Positions 1-9,152 of a DNA stretch of 64,000 nt are shown here, piece after piece. The notes under the pieces are model-generated. The model did not search any database and was not told the DNA's origin. It saw nothing but the letters and a program-made list of their open reading frames with translations. The first letter of the stretch is position 1. Each line of letters begins with the position of its first letter. The position numbers and the translations under genes were made by a program. Source of the DNA: Streptacidiphilus sp. PB12-B1b (GTDB lineage Bacteria; Actinomycetota; Actinomycetes; Streptomycetales; Streptomycetaceae). Where the stretch lies: assembly GCF_014084125.1 (NCBI RefSeq), contig NZ_CP048405.1, positions 372,001 through 436,000 of the forward strand, read 5' to 3'.

Positions 1-1
1 C

Positions 2-1510
2 ACCGCCGACGGCTGCCTCGACCTGCTCGGCGCCCCCGCCTACGCGGCCCTCGCCCGCAGCGAGACGGTCCCGGCGCTGCGGGCCACCGGCGGCGGCACC
101 GCCCGGGAGACCCTGCTGCGGCTGTTCCTGCTGCAGCGCCCGGTGCCGTACGCGGCGGCCGAGGCGGCGGGCCTGCCGGTCCAGGAGTGCCTGGCCGACG
201 GCTGGCTGACCACAGCCCCGGGCGAGGCCGCAGCGCCCGACGACGCCGACCCCGCCGCTGTGCGCCTGGTGCGGGCCACCGTCGACATCCGCCCCTACGC
301 CAACGACATCGTCGGCACCGACGACGCCGGTGACGCCTGGATCGTGTCCGACCTCGGCTGCTCGGTCGGCGGCGCCGGCGGCATCGGCTCGGTCGGCGGG
401 GTGCCGCGCGCGGAGCTGGTGCTGGGCGTGGGCGGCGCGTCCACCACGCTGGCCAACATCACCGTGCGCCGCCCGGTGCGCCGGGTACTGGACGTGGGCA
501 CAGGCTCGGGCGTGCAGGCCCTGCACGCCGCCCGGCACGGGGCGCAGGTGGTCGCCACCGACGTCAACGCCCGAGCCCTGCACTTCACCCGGCTGACGGC
601 GGCGCTGTCCGGCCTGGCCAACGTCGAGACCCGGCAGGGGAGCCTGTTCGAGCCGGTGGGCGAGGAGACCTTCGACCTGATCGTGTCCAACCCGCCGTTC
701 GTGATCTCCCCCGCCGGGCGCTTCACCTATCGCGACGGCGGCATGGCGGGCGACGACCTGTGCGCGGCCCTGGTGGCCGAGGCCGGGCGGCACCTGGAGC
801 CGGGCGGCTACTGCCAGTTGCTCGCCAACTGGCAGCATGTGCGCGGCGAGGACTGGCGGGCCCGGCTGTCGGGCTGGATCCAGGGCACCGGCTGCGACGC
901 CTGGGTGATCCAGCGCGAGGTCCAGGACGTGTTCCAGTACGCCGAGTTGTGGCTGCGGGACGGCGGCGACCACCGCGAGGACCGGGCCCACTACGACGCC
1001 CGCTACCAGGAGTGGCTGGACGCCTTCGAGGCCGCCAAGGTCGAGGGCGTCGGCTTCGGCTGGATCACCCTGCGCCGCGCCCCCGAGGGCCGCGAGCCGG
1101 TGGTGCTGGCGGAGGAGTGGCCGCACCCGGTCGAGCAGCCGCTCGGCCCGGAGGTCGAGCGCTGGTTCGCCCGGCAGGACTTCCTGCGCGACCACGACGA
1201 CGCCGCGCTGCTCGCCGCCCGCTACCGGCTCGCCGACGAGGTGGTCCAGGAGCAGATCGGCGTGCCCGGCGCGGAGGATCCCGAGCACGTGGTGCTGCGT
1301 CAGAACCGGGGCATGCGCCGGGCGACCAAGGTGGACACCGTCGGCGCGGGCTTCGCCGGGGCCTGCGACGGCAGCCTCCCGGCCGGGGCCATCCTGGACG
1401 CCATCGCCCAACTGGTGCAGGAGGACCCGGTCGGGCTGCGCGACCGCACCCCGCAGCAGATCCGGATGCTGGTCGAGCAGGGCTTCCTGGTCCCGGTGGC
1501 GCTCGACTGA
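2..1510 (+). CDS. Class I SAM-dependent methyltransferase, 5' end outside window
   Basis: The frame is open from base 2, so the true start lies upstream of the window. A Rossmann SAM-binding motif I (VLDVGTGSGVQAL) is followed by an acidic residue in VVATDVNARAL and then by the catalytic-type motif DLIVSNPPFVIS. An NPPF motif is typical of N6-adenine or glutamine N-methyltransferases of the PrmC/RlmG type. The long N-terminal part before motif I (about 160 residues) and the C-terminal extension after the fold resemble the DUF7059-type methyltransferases common in actinobacteria. The substrate cannot be told from the sequence; rRNA, DNA or protein glutamine are all possible. It runs in the same direction as topA downstream and appears to be core chromosome. 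Confidence 0.85.
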   Translation, partial: TADGCLDLLGAPAYAALARSETVPALRATGGGTARETLLRLFLLQRPVPYAAAEAAGLPVQECLADGWLTTAPGEAAAPDDADPAAVRLVRATVDIRPYANDIVGTDDAGDAWIVSDLGCSVGGAGGIGSVGGVPRAELVLGVGGASTTLANITVRRPVRRVLDVGTGSGVQALHAARHGAQVVATDVNARALHFTRLTAALSGLANVETRQGSLFEPVGEETFDLIVSNPPFVISPAGRFTYRDGGMAGDDLCAALVAEAGRHLEPGGYCQLLANWQHVRGEDWRARLSGWIQGTGCDAWVIQREVQDVFQYAELWLRDGGDHREDRAHYDARYQEWLDAFEAAKVEGVGFGWITLRRAPEGREPVVLAEEWPHPVEQPLGPEVERWFARQDFLRDHDDAALLAARYRLADEVVQEQIGVPGAEDPEHVVLRQNRGMRRATKVDTVGAGFAGACDGSLPAGAILDAIAQLVQEDPVGLRDRTPQQIRMLVEQGFLVPVALD

Positions 1511-1647
1511 CGCCGCCCTGCCCCGCCCAGTCCCGCCCCGCCGCAGGCGCTGTTCACCTGCCCGACGCCTGGGTGCCGCCCGCCGTTCCGTGGGTACTGA
1601 CAGGGTGACGGCCCTACGGGTCGGATCTCTGTGCGGTTGGGGCGGGT

Positions 1648-2067
1648 GTGGGCACTCCACTGGGCTTGTTCACCGGGGCGTTCTTCACCCTGTTCGGGCT
1701 CGGCGTGCTCACCTGGTGCGTCACCGAGGTCCGGACCCGGATCGTGCTGCGCGGCAGCGGGACGCCGGCCACCGCGCGCGTGGTGGCCGGCCCGGGGCCC
1801 GCGCTGGACCACGCCGACACCTCCCCGCTGCTGGCGTTCCACGTCGAGGGCCGCGGCGAGATCGTCGCCCGGCCGCGCGGCTGGACGACGATACGGCGTA
1901 CGCCCGCGCTGGCCGTGGACGCGCTCGTCCCCGTCTCCTACGATCCGGCGCGCCCGGAGCGGGTGGCCGTGCACGGCGTACGCCAGGCGCGCAGCGACGT
2001 GTTCTGGCTGCTGCTCGGCGCGGCCTTCACCGTCTGCGGCGTGCTGCTGCTGGTGGCAGCGGTGTAG
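1648..2067 (+). CDS. DUF3592-type small membrane protein
   Basis: A 139-residue protein with one hydrophobic segment at each end (about residues 5-27 and 120-139) and a soluble beta-rich middle with a conserved-looking V-P-V-S-Y-D-P core (residues about 95-103). This two-helix layout with an intervening VxVxYDP segment is the DUF3592 pattern. The GTG start follows a G-rich stretch at about 1640. The function is unknown. It lies between the methyltransferase and topA; the gap to topA is about 530 bases, so it is probably not cotranscribed with topA. Confidence 0.7.
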   Translation: MGTPLGLFTGAFFTLFGLGVLTWCVTEVRTRIVLRGSGTPATARVVAGPGPALDHADTSPLLAFHVEGRGEIVARPRGWTTIRRTPALAVDALVPVSYDPARPERVAVHGVRQARSDVFWLLLGAAFTVCGVLLLVAAV

Positions 2068-2601
2068 CGTCCCGGGAGCGGGCCGCTGCGGCCCGGCGGA
2101 CCGCCGACGGATCACGTCCGGACCGACGCCGGACCGCTTCCGGACCGCTTCCGACACGCCCGATGTGTCGTATCTTCGCCCCACGCCACCCCGGCCGGTC
2201 CTACTATCCGGCTTATGTCGATCTTTCCTTTCGGGGCGCGGTGCGCCCCCAGCAGCGGGCCCGGCGGCCCGGAGAATCAAGGAAAGTGCAGAACAAAGGC
2301 GTCAGAGCGACGCTGGGAGGGCAAGCAGTAGAGCGGTACGGGCGGCACGTGCACCTGTCCGGGGTCAGCCATTCCCTGGTGTTTCTGAGCCATCTCCGTC
2401 GCCGTCGACAGCGGTCTGCACAGCGGGAAGGTCCGCTGTCGGGTTACCGTTCGAGTGGCGTCGGGCAGGTTCCGCTGACGGCGGAGCGGCATCAGTCCGT
2501 TTGACAAGGGGGACCTGGGTACGGTCACACTCCGCTTTCAGGGTCGTTTCCGTGCGAAGCGGCCCGACCACCCCACACACGACCGGGAGAGAAGAGCGAA
2601 G
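2068..2601 (+). promoter_or_regulatory. Long topA leader with a TTGACA element
   Basis: About 530 bases without a convincing gene. A TTGACA hexamer at 2501-2506 is a good match to a vegetative -35 box, but the matching -10 (around 2524-2531, CACACT-like) is weak. topA is supercoiling-regulated in actinobacteria, so a structured leader would make sense, but I see no clear riboswitch or operator. The open frames here have no recognisable domain and no good ribosome binding site. Confidence 0.3.
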
Positions 2602-5481
2602 GTGTCCCCGACCAGCGAGACCGCACGCGAAGGACGGCGACTCGTGATCGTCGAGTCGCCGGCCAAGGCGAAGACGATCAAGGGCTACCTCGGCCCCGGA
2701 TACGTGGTCGAGGCGAGCGTCGGGCATATCCGCGACCTCCCCGGCACCGCCGCCGAGGTGCCCGAGGGCTACACCGGCGAGGTGCGCCGCCTCGGCATCG
2801 ACGTCGAGCACGACTTCGAGCCGATCTACGTGGTCAACGCGGACAAGAAGTCCCAGGTGGCCAAGCTGAAGTCGCTGCTGAAGGACGCCGACGAACTCTT
2901 CCTCGCCACCGATGAGGACCGCGAGGGGGAGGCCATCGCCTGGCACCTCCAGGAGGTGCTGCGCCCCAAGGTGCCGGTGCACCGCATGGTGTTCCACGAG
3001 ATCACCAAGGACGCCATCCAGGCCGCCGTCAACAGCCCCCGCGAGCTGAACAAGCGCTTGGTCGACGCCCAGGAGACCCGCCGCATCCTGGACCGGCTGT
3101 ACGGCTACGAGGTCTCGCCGGTGCTGTGGAAGAAGGTCATGCCGAAGCTCTCGGCGGGCCGGGTGCAGTCCGTGGCGACCCGCCTGGTGGTGGAGCGCGA
3201 GCGGGAGCGGATGGCGTTCCGCTCCGCGTCCTACTGGGATCTGACCGCGGTCTTCGCCTCGGCCACCGCCGTCGACGGCGACCCCGGCACCTTCGGCGCC
3301 CGGCTCTCCTCGGTGGACGGCCGCCGGGTCGCCTCCGGCCGCGACTTCGACTCCCTCGGGCAGCTCAAGCCCGCGTCCGCGCAGACCCTGCACCTGGACG
3401 AGGAGGCCGCCCGGGCCCTGGCCGCGGGCCTGGCCGAGGCGACCTTCCGGGTCCGCAGCGTCGAGTCCAAGCCGTACCGCCGCTCCCCGTACGCGCCGTT
3501 CCGCACCACGACCATGCAGCAGGAGGCCGGGCGCAAGCTGGGCTTCGGCGCCAAGCGGGCCATGGACGTCGCGCAGAAGCTGTACGAGAACGGCTTCATC
3601 ACCTACATGCGCACCGACTCGACCACGCTGTCGGACACGGCCATCAGCGCCGCCCGCGCCCAGGTCGAGCAGCTGTACGGCCGCGAGTACCTGCCGGACG
3701 TGCCGCGGGTGTACACCGGCAAGGTCAAGAACGCCCAGGAGGCCCACGAGGCGATCCGCCCGTCCGGCGACCGCTTCCGCACCCCGGCCGAGACCGGGCT
3801 GCGCGGCGACGAGTTCCGGCTCTACGAGCTGATCTGGATGCGCACGGTCGCCTCGCAGATGAAGGACGCCGTCGGCCAGTCCGTGACCGTCAAGATCGCG
3901 GGCACCTCCACCGACGGCCGAGACGCTGAATTCTCGGCCACCGGCAAGATCATCACCTTCCACGGCTTCCTCAAGGCGTACGTCGAGGGCCGCGACGACC
4001 CCGACGCCGAGCTGGACGACCGCGAGCGCCGGCTGCCGCCGGTGGCCGAGGGCGACGCCCTGGGCGCGGAGGAGATCAACCCCGACGGCCACGCGACCAA
4101 GCCCCCGGCCCGCTTCACCGAGGCGTCCCTGATCAAGGACCTGGAGGACCGCGAGATCGGCCGCCCCTCCACCTACGCCGCGATCATCGACACCATCGTC
4201 GCCCGGCGCTACGTCTTCAAGAAGGGCACCGCGCTGGTCCCCTCCTTCCTGGCGCTGGCCGTGGTCCGGCTGCTGGAGGAGCACTTCGGCCGGCTGGTCG
4301 ACTACGACTTCACCGCCAAGATGGAGAACGACCTCGACGGCATCGCCCGCGGCGAGAGCGCCTCCGTGCCGTGGCTGCGCCGGTTCTACTACGGCGAGGG
4401 CGGCGAGGGCAGCCCGGCCTCCTCGGCCGCCGACGCCGGCAACGGCGACGGCGACCACCTCGGCGGCCTGAAGGAGCTGGTCACCGACCTGGGTGCGATC
4501 GATGCCCGCGAGATCAGCTCGTTCCCGCTCGGCGACAGCGGCATCGTGCTGCGCGTCGGCCGCTACGGCCCCTACGTGGAGAAGGGCGAGCAGCGCGCCG
4601 ACGTCCCGGACGAGCTGGCGCCGGACGAGCTGACCGTCGACCTCGCCGAGGAGCTGCTGGCCAAGCCCAGCGGCGTCCGCGAGCTGGGCAAGGACCCGGA
4701 GAGCGGCAACGAGATCGTCGCCAAGGACGGCCGCTACGGGCCGTACTTCACCGAGGTGCTGCCCGAGGGCACGCCCAAGACCGGCAAGAACGCGGTGAAG
4801 CCGCGCACCCAGTCGCTGCTGTCCACCATGTCCCTGGACACCGTCACGCTGGAGGACGCGCTCAAGGTCTTCGGCCTGCCCCGGGTCGTCGGCACCGACC
4901 CCGACGGCGTGGAGATCACCGCGCAGAACGGCCGCTACGGCCCGTACCTCAAGAAGGGCACCGACTCGCGCTCGCTGGAGAGCGAGGAGCAGATGTTCAC
5001 GGTGACCCTGGAGGAGGCGCTGGCGATCTACGCCACGCCCAAGCAGCGTGGCCGGGCCGCTGCCAAGCCGCCGCTGAGGGAGCTGGGCACCGACCCGGTC
5101 AGTGAGCGTCCGGTGGTGGTCAAGGACGGCCGCTTCGGCGCCTACGTCACCGACGGCGAGACCAATGCCACACTGCGGCGGGACGACAGCGTCGAGGACA
5201 TCACGCCCGAGCGCGGCTACGAGCTGCTCGCGGAGAAGCGGGCCAAGGGCCCGGCGAAGAAGGTCGCCAAGAAGGCCCCCGCGAAGAAGGCGGCGGCCAA
5301 GAAGGCGACCCCGGCGAAGAAGACGGCGACCAAGGCGGCGGCCAAGAAGACCACCGCCACCAAGACGGCCACCACGTCAGCGGCCAAGACCGCGGCCACC
5401 AAGACGGCGGCCAAGACCGCCGCCAAGAAGGCCCCGGCCACCAAGGCCGCCGCGAGCAAGGCCGCCGCCTCGGCGGAGTAG
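2602..5481 (+). CDS. topA: DNA topoisomerase I (type IA)
   Basis: A 959-residue type IA topoisomerase that relaxes negative supercoils through a 5'-phosphotyrosine intermediate. The N-terminal Toprim domain begins RRLVIVESPAKAKTIKGYLG, with acidic Toprim residues in ATDEDREGEAIAW. The active-site tyrosine is Tyr335 in GFITYMRTDSTTL. After the catalytic core there are no zinc-finger cysteines; instead there are four C-terminal repeats marked by GRYGPY or GRFGAY cores at about residues 650-860, as in actinobacterial TopA. The last roughly 70 residues are a Lys/Ala-rich tail (AAKK/AKKT units), which in mycobacterial and Streptomyces enzymes binds DNA and supports processivity. The GTG start has a GGGAGAGAAG-type ribosome site. 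It is followed by a strong hairpin terminator. Confidence 0.98.
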   Translation: MSPTSETAREGRRLVIVESPAKAKTIKGYLGPGYVVEASVGHIRDLPGTAAEVPEGYTGEVRRLGIDVEHDFEPIYVVNADKKSQVAKLKSLLKDADELFLATDEDREGEAIAWHLQEVLRPKVPVHRMVFHEITKDAIQAAVNSPRELNKRLVDAQETRRILDRLYGYEVSPVLWKKVMPKLSAGRVQSVATRLVVERERERMAFRSASYWDLTAVFASATAVDGDPGTFGARLSSVDGRRVASGRDFDSLGQLKPASAQTLHLDEEAARALAAGLAEATFRVRSVESKPYRRSPYAPFRTTTMQQEAGRKLGFGAKRAMDVAQKLYENGFITYMRTDSTTLSDTAISAARAQVEQLYGREYLPDVPRVYTGKVKNAQEAHEAIRPSGDRFRTPAETGLRGDEFRLYELIWMRTVASQMKDAVGQSVTVKIAGTSTDGRDAEFSATGKIITFHGFLKAYVEGRDDPDAELDDRERRLPPVAEGDALGAEEINPDGHATKPPARFTEASLIKDLEDREIGRPSTYAAIIDTIVARRYVFKKGTALVPSFLALAVVRLLEEHFGRLVDYDFTAKMENDLDGIARGESASVPWLRRFYYGEGGEGSPASSAADAGNGDGDHLGGLKELVTDLGAIDAREISSFPLGDSGIVLRVGRYGPYVEKGEQRADVPDELAPDELTVDLAEELLAKPSGVRELGKDPESGNEIVAKDGRYGPYFTEVLPEGTPKTGKNAVKPRTQSLLSTMSLDTVTLEDALKVFGLPRVVGTDPDGVEITAQNGRYGPYLKKGTDSRSLESEEQMFTVTLEEALAIYATPKQRGRAAAKPPLRELGTDPVSERPVVVKDGRFGAYVTDGETNATLRRDDSVEDITPERGYELLAEKRAKGPAKKVAKKAPAKKAAAKKATPAKKTATKAAAKKTTATKTATTSAAKTAATKTAAKTAAKKAPATKAAASKAAASAE

Positions 5482-5528
5482 CACCTGCCGCACCCGTGGC
5501 ATCCGGCCCGCCGGTCGCGTCCGCCCCC

Positions 5529-5560
5529 GGCGGCCCGGCGGCCCGGCGGCCCGGCGGCCC
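5529..5560 (+). repeat. Four tandem 8-bp GGCGGCCC units
   Basis: GGCGGCCC is repeated four times without interruption immediately before the topA terminator. It is a likely slippage site in non-coding DNA. No function is apparent. Confidence 0.75.
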
Positions 5561-5567
5561 CACCGGT

Positions 5568-5608
5568 CCCACCGGCCCCGCCCAGGTCAACCGGGCGGGG
5601 CCGGTGGG
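5568..5608 (+). terminator. Strong hairpin terminator after topA
   Basis: A perfect 16-bp inverted repeat (5568-5583 and 5593-5608, CCCACCGGCCCCGCCC and its complement) surrounds a 9-base loop, and part of the loop can pair further (GGT/ACC). It lies 87 bases after the topA stop. There is no U-tract, as is usual in high-GC actinobacteria. Confidence 0.8.
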
Positions 5609-5705
5609 GTGTTGGCCCCGGCCGGAGCTCGGACGGGTGTGGACGAGCTGTGCCCACAGGTGGAACGACACCTACGATGTCCGCCCCTCCGGTTAGGCTG
5701 GCCGC

Positions 5706-8700
5706 ATGACGAGTGCGGAGCGACCCGGACCCGACCACCCCCAGCCTGCCGCCCGAGCCGACGCCGAGCGCGCGCAGGCTTTCCTGCGCGTGCCCGCGTA
5801 CCGGCGGATCTGGCGGACGCAGCTGCTGGGCGGAGTCGGCGACCGGCTCGGGCTGCTGGTGCTGCTGGTCCTGGTGTGGACGGCGGCGGGCAGCTCGGGC
5901 GCGTTCGGCGGCGGGGAGCGCGGGCTGCTGCTCGCCATCGCCGCGCTGTTCGCGGTCCGGCTGGCCGGCACCGCGCTGTTCGGCGTGGCGCTGCTGCGGC
6001 CGGTCGCCCGGCTCGCCCACCGGCTCGACCGCCGCTGGACCCTGCTCGGCCTGGACGCGCTGCGGGCCGCGCTGCTCGCGGTCGCCCCCTTCTGGCTCGG
6101 CTGGACCGGCTCCGCCTCGCTGATCTGGCTGCTTGTCAGCGTCCTTGTGCTGGCCGCCGCCGAGCGGGTCGGCACGGTCGTCCGCGAGTCCCTGGGCGTC
6201 CAACTCCTGCCCGGCGCCGAGCTCGGCCGCCCGGTCGCGGACCAGCGCCCGGCGCTGCGCCATATCGACCGCTGGACCGGTTACGCCACCGTGCCGTCGG
6301 CCGCCGCCGCGCTGGTGGTGCTGATGCTGGTGGAGAACGGACTGGCCACCGGCGTCGGCTGGCTGAACGTCCATCTGGGCGCGCTCCCCGCCTTCGGCGC
6401 GGCCGGGCTGTTCCTGGCCGCCGCCGTCCTGCTGTACCGGCAGCAGCTGCCGGCCGCCCCGGCTGTGGCCGCCGGCCCCCGCTCCCCGCTGGCCGACCTG
6501 CGCGCCCCCGCCGACACCGCGCTGGGGCTCGGCCCCCGGGGCCGCACCGGCACGTCCGTCGTCTTCAGCTTCGCCGCCACCGGCGCCGTCGCCGCCATGG
6601 CCGCGTTCGCCGCCGTGGCGCTGCCGCACGCGTACAGCCTCGGCGCCGGGCCGGTCGGCTTCGGCCTGCTGGTGCTGGCCGCCGTGGCCGGTCCGCTGCT
6701 CGGCCTGCGCGTCGCGCCCTCGGTGCTGCCGCTGCTGGGCCGCCGCCGACTGCTGCCGCTGGCCCTCGGCACCGCCGCCGTCGCGCTGATCCTCAGCGGC
6801 CTGGTGGTCGACTTCGTGCTGGCCCTGGTCCTGGCCACGGTGGCGGGCACCGCCGCCGGCGTCGCCGCCCGGACCGCCCGGACCCTGCTCGACCAGGAGA
6901 CCGAGGAGGCCCGACAGCCCAAGGTCGCCGAACACCTGTACGCCATGCTGCGGGTCGCCGTCGGCGCCGCGCTGGTGCTCACCCCGCTGCTGGGCGCGGG
7001 CATCGGCCGGCAGCAGTACCAGGACGGCTCGGTCAGCTTCGACCACGGCGGCGCGGGCCTGGCCGTCGCCGTCGTCGGCCTGCTGCTGCTCGTCCTCGCC
7101 GTGGTCGTGTTCCTGCGCTCCGACGACCGCCGCCGGGTCGCGCCGTTCAGCCGCGACGTCTGGGACGCCCTGCGCGGCGGCGGCCGACCCGTCCCGCACC
7201 GCGCCGGAACCGGCTTCTTCATCGCCCTGGAGGGCGGCGACGGCGCGGGCAAGTCCACCCAGGCCCAGGCCCTCGCCGAGTGGATCCGCAGCAAGGGCCA
7301 CGAGGTCGTGGTCACCCGCGAGCCCGGCGGCAGCGCCGTCGGCCAGCGGCTGCGCGCCATGCTGCTGGACGTCGGCAACACCGGCATCTCGGACCGTGCC
7401 GAGGCGCTGCTGTACGCGGCCGACCGCGCCGAGCACGTCGAGTCGGTGATCCGCCCGGCGCTGGAGCGCGGGGCCGTCGTCATCACCGACCGCTACATCG
7501 ACTCGTCCGTCGCCTACCAGGGCGCCGGCCGCGACCTCTCCGGCGCCGAGGTCGGCCGGATCTCCCGCTGGGCCACCGACGGCCTGGTCCCCGATCTGAC
7601 GGTGCTGCTGGACGTCGCCCCCGAGGCCGCCCGCGAGCGCTTCACCGAGGCCCTGGACCGGCTGGAGTCCGAGCCGGTCGAGTTCCACGCCCGCGTGCGC
7701 GCCGGGTTCCTCGCGCTGGCCGCCGCCGACCCCTTCCGCTACCTGGTCGTGGACGCCGGACAGCCGGTCGCCGAGGTCACCGCCGCCATCCGGCACCGGC
7801 TCGACCGCGAACTGCCGCTCTCCGAGCAGGAGAAGGCGGCCCGGGCCGAGCAGGAACGGCTCGCCCGCGAGGCCGAGGCCGCGCGGCTGGCCGCCGAGGC
7901 CAAGGCCAAGGCCGAAGCGGAGCAGGCCGAGCGGGAGAAGCAGGCGCTGCTGGAGCGGCTCCGGCTGGAGGCCGAGGAGCAGGCCAAGGCCCGACAGGCC
8001 GAGGAGGACCGGCGCGCCGCCGAAGCCGCCCGCCAGGCCGCCGAGGAGGCTCGGCTCGCCGCCGAGGCCGAGGCCGACCGCCGGGCCGCGCAGGAGCGGG
8101 AGCGCCGCGAGGCCGAAGCCGCCGAGCGCCGCCACCGCGCCGAGGAGCAGGCCCGGCTGGCCGAGCTGGAGCGCCAGCGCGAGGCCAGGCGGCTGGAGGA
8201 GCGCCGCCGCGCGGAGGAGGCGCTGCTCCGCGCCGAGCAGGCCCGGCTCGCCGAGGCCGCAGCCGCCGAGGCGGCGGCTCAGGCGGCGGCAGCGTCGTCC
8301 GCCGACGCCACGGACGACGCCACGGACGAGCCGTCCGCCGACGCCGCTCACGACGCCACGGACGACCGCTCGGGCGGCGCCTCGGACGACTCCCCGGACG
8401 CCGACCTGGCCGAGACCACGGTCATGCCCGCGGTCGCACCCGACGCGCCGACCGTGGAGACGCCGGTGGTCCGCCCCGGCGGCGCGCTGCCGCCGGACGC
8501 CCCGACCCAGGTGATCCCCGCCGTCGCTCCCGCCGAGCCGTCGCGGCGGCCGGTCCCGCCCAGGCCCGACCACGCGCCGAAGACCCCGCCCGGCGCGTCC
8601 GGCCCGTCCTCCGGTTCGGCCCCCGGTGCGTCCTCCGGCGCGGCGTCCACCCAGGCGTCGGGCGCGGCGTCCGCCCAGGTGTCGCCCAACGAGCGGACGG

Positions 8701-9080
8701 CGGTGCTGCCGCAGCTGCCCAAGTCCTGGCGGATCGCCAGGCCCCGCAGTGAGGAGAGCGTCCAGGACAAGGTCCCCGACTGGCTGTTCCGGCCGCAGGA
8801 GCCGCAGGAGGAGACCGTCGAGACCGCCGCGCCCCCGGTCGATCGCACCCGGGAGCTGCCCAAGGTCACCCAGGAGGGCGCGGCCCCGCAGGCCGCCGGT
8901 GATCCCGACGCCACCACCCTGCTGCCCCGGGCCCGCTACGACTGGGCCGAGGAGACCCCGCTGGACAATCTGCCCAGCCTCACCGACGAACTGCTGGGCT
9001 CCCGCGACGAGTGGGCGCAGTGGCACGACAACGGCGAGGAGGGCCCGGAGCCCGAGGGCCGGGGCCGTTCGCGGCGCTGA
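5706..9080 (+). CDS. tmk: Fused MFS-like membrane protein / thymidylate kinase
   Basis: A 1124-residue fusion. Residues about 30-470 are hydrophobic, with about ten to twelve helices like a degenerate MFS transporter. At residue about 503 a complete thymidylate kinase domain begins: P-loop EGGDGAGKST, then TREPGG, and the DR motif in ITDRYIDSSVAYQGAGR. The kinase phosphorylates dTMP to dTDP for DNA synthesis. From about residue 700 to 870 there is an Ala/Glu/Arg-rich heptad region, probably a long coiled coil, and then an acidic, Pro-rich, presumably disordered tail. This fusion is known in Streptomyces. The transport substrate, if any, is unknown. The ATG start has no strong ribosome site. 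holB follows after 72 bases, which fits the usual tmk-holB linkage. Confidence 0.93.
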   Translation: MTSAERPGPDHPQPAARADAERAQAFLRVPAYRRIWRTQLLGGVGDRLGLLVLLVLVWTAAGSSGAFGGGERGLLLAIAALFAVRLAGTALFGVALLRPVARLAHRLDRRWTLLGLDALRAALLAVAPFWLGWTGSASLIWLLVSVLVLAAAERVGTVVRESLGVQLLPGAELGRPVADQRPALRHIDRWTGYATVPSAAAALVVLMLVENGLATGVGWLNVHLGALPAFGAAGLFLAAAVLLYRQQLPAAPAVAAGPRSPLADLRAPADTALGLGPRGRTGTSVVFSFAATGAVAAMAAFAAVALPHAYSLGAGPVGFGLLVLAAVAGPLLGLRVAPSVLPLLGRRRLLPLALGTAAVALILSGLVVDFVLALVLATVAGTAAGVAARTARTLLDQETEEARQPKVAEHLYAMLRVAVGAALVLTPLLGAGIGRQQYQDGSVSFDHGGAGLAVAVVGLLLLVLAVVVFLRSDDRRRVAPFSRDVWDALRGGGRPVPHRAGTGFFIALEGGDGAGKSTQAQALAEWIRSKGHEVVVTREPGGSAVGQRLRAMLLDVGNTGISDRAEALLYAADRAEHVESVIRPALERGAVVITDRYIDSSVAYQGAGRDLSGAEVGRISRWATDGLVPDLTVLLDVAPEAARERFTEALDRLESEPVEFHARVRAGFLALAAADPFRYLVVDAGQPVAEVTAAIRHRLDRELPLSEQEKAARAEQERLAREAEAARLAAEAKAKAEAEQAEREKQALLERLRLEAEEQAKARQAEEDRRAAEAARQAAEEARLAAEAEADRRAAQERERREAEAAERRHRAEEQARLAELERQREARRLEERRRAEEALLRAEQARLAEAAAAEAAAQAAAASSADATDDATDEPSADAAHDATDDRSGGASDDSPDADLAETTVMPAVAPDAPTVETPVVRPGGALPPDAPTQVIPAVAPAEPSRRPVPPRPDHAPKTPPGASGPSSGSAPGASSGAASTQASGAASAQVSPNERTAVLPQLPKSWRIARPRSEESVQDKVPDWLFRPQEPQEETVETAAPPVDRTRELPKVTQEGAAPQAAGDPDATTLLPRARYDWAEETPLDNLPSLTDELLGSRDEWAQWHDNGEEGPEPEGRGRSRR

Positions 9081-9152
9081 CCGGCGCGCGTTGTCGGTGC
9101 CGCCCGCTAGGGTCGGTGGCAGCAGGGAGAGAAGCAGAACCGGAGTGGCGAC

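Noticed and set aside
5102-8752. Very long plus-strand frame overlapping the end of topA and most of tmk
   Set aside because: Extreme Arg/Pro content, a frame shadow of the two real genes.
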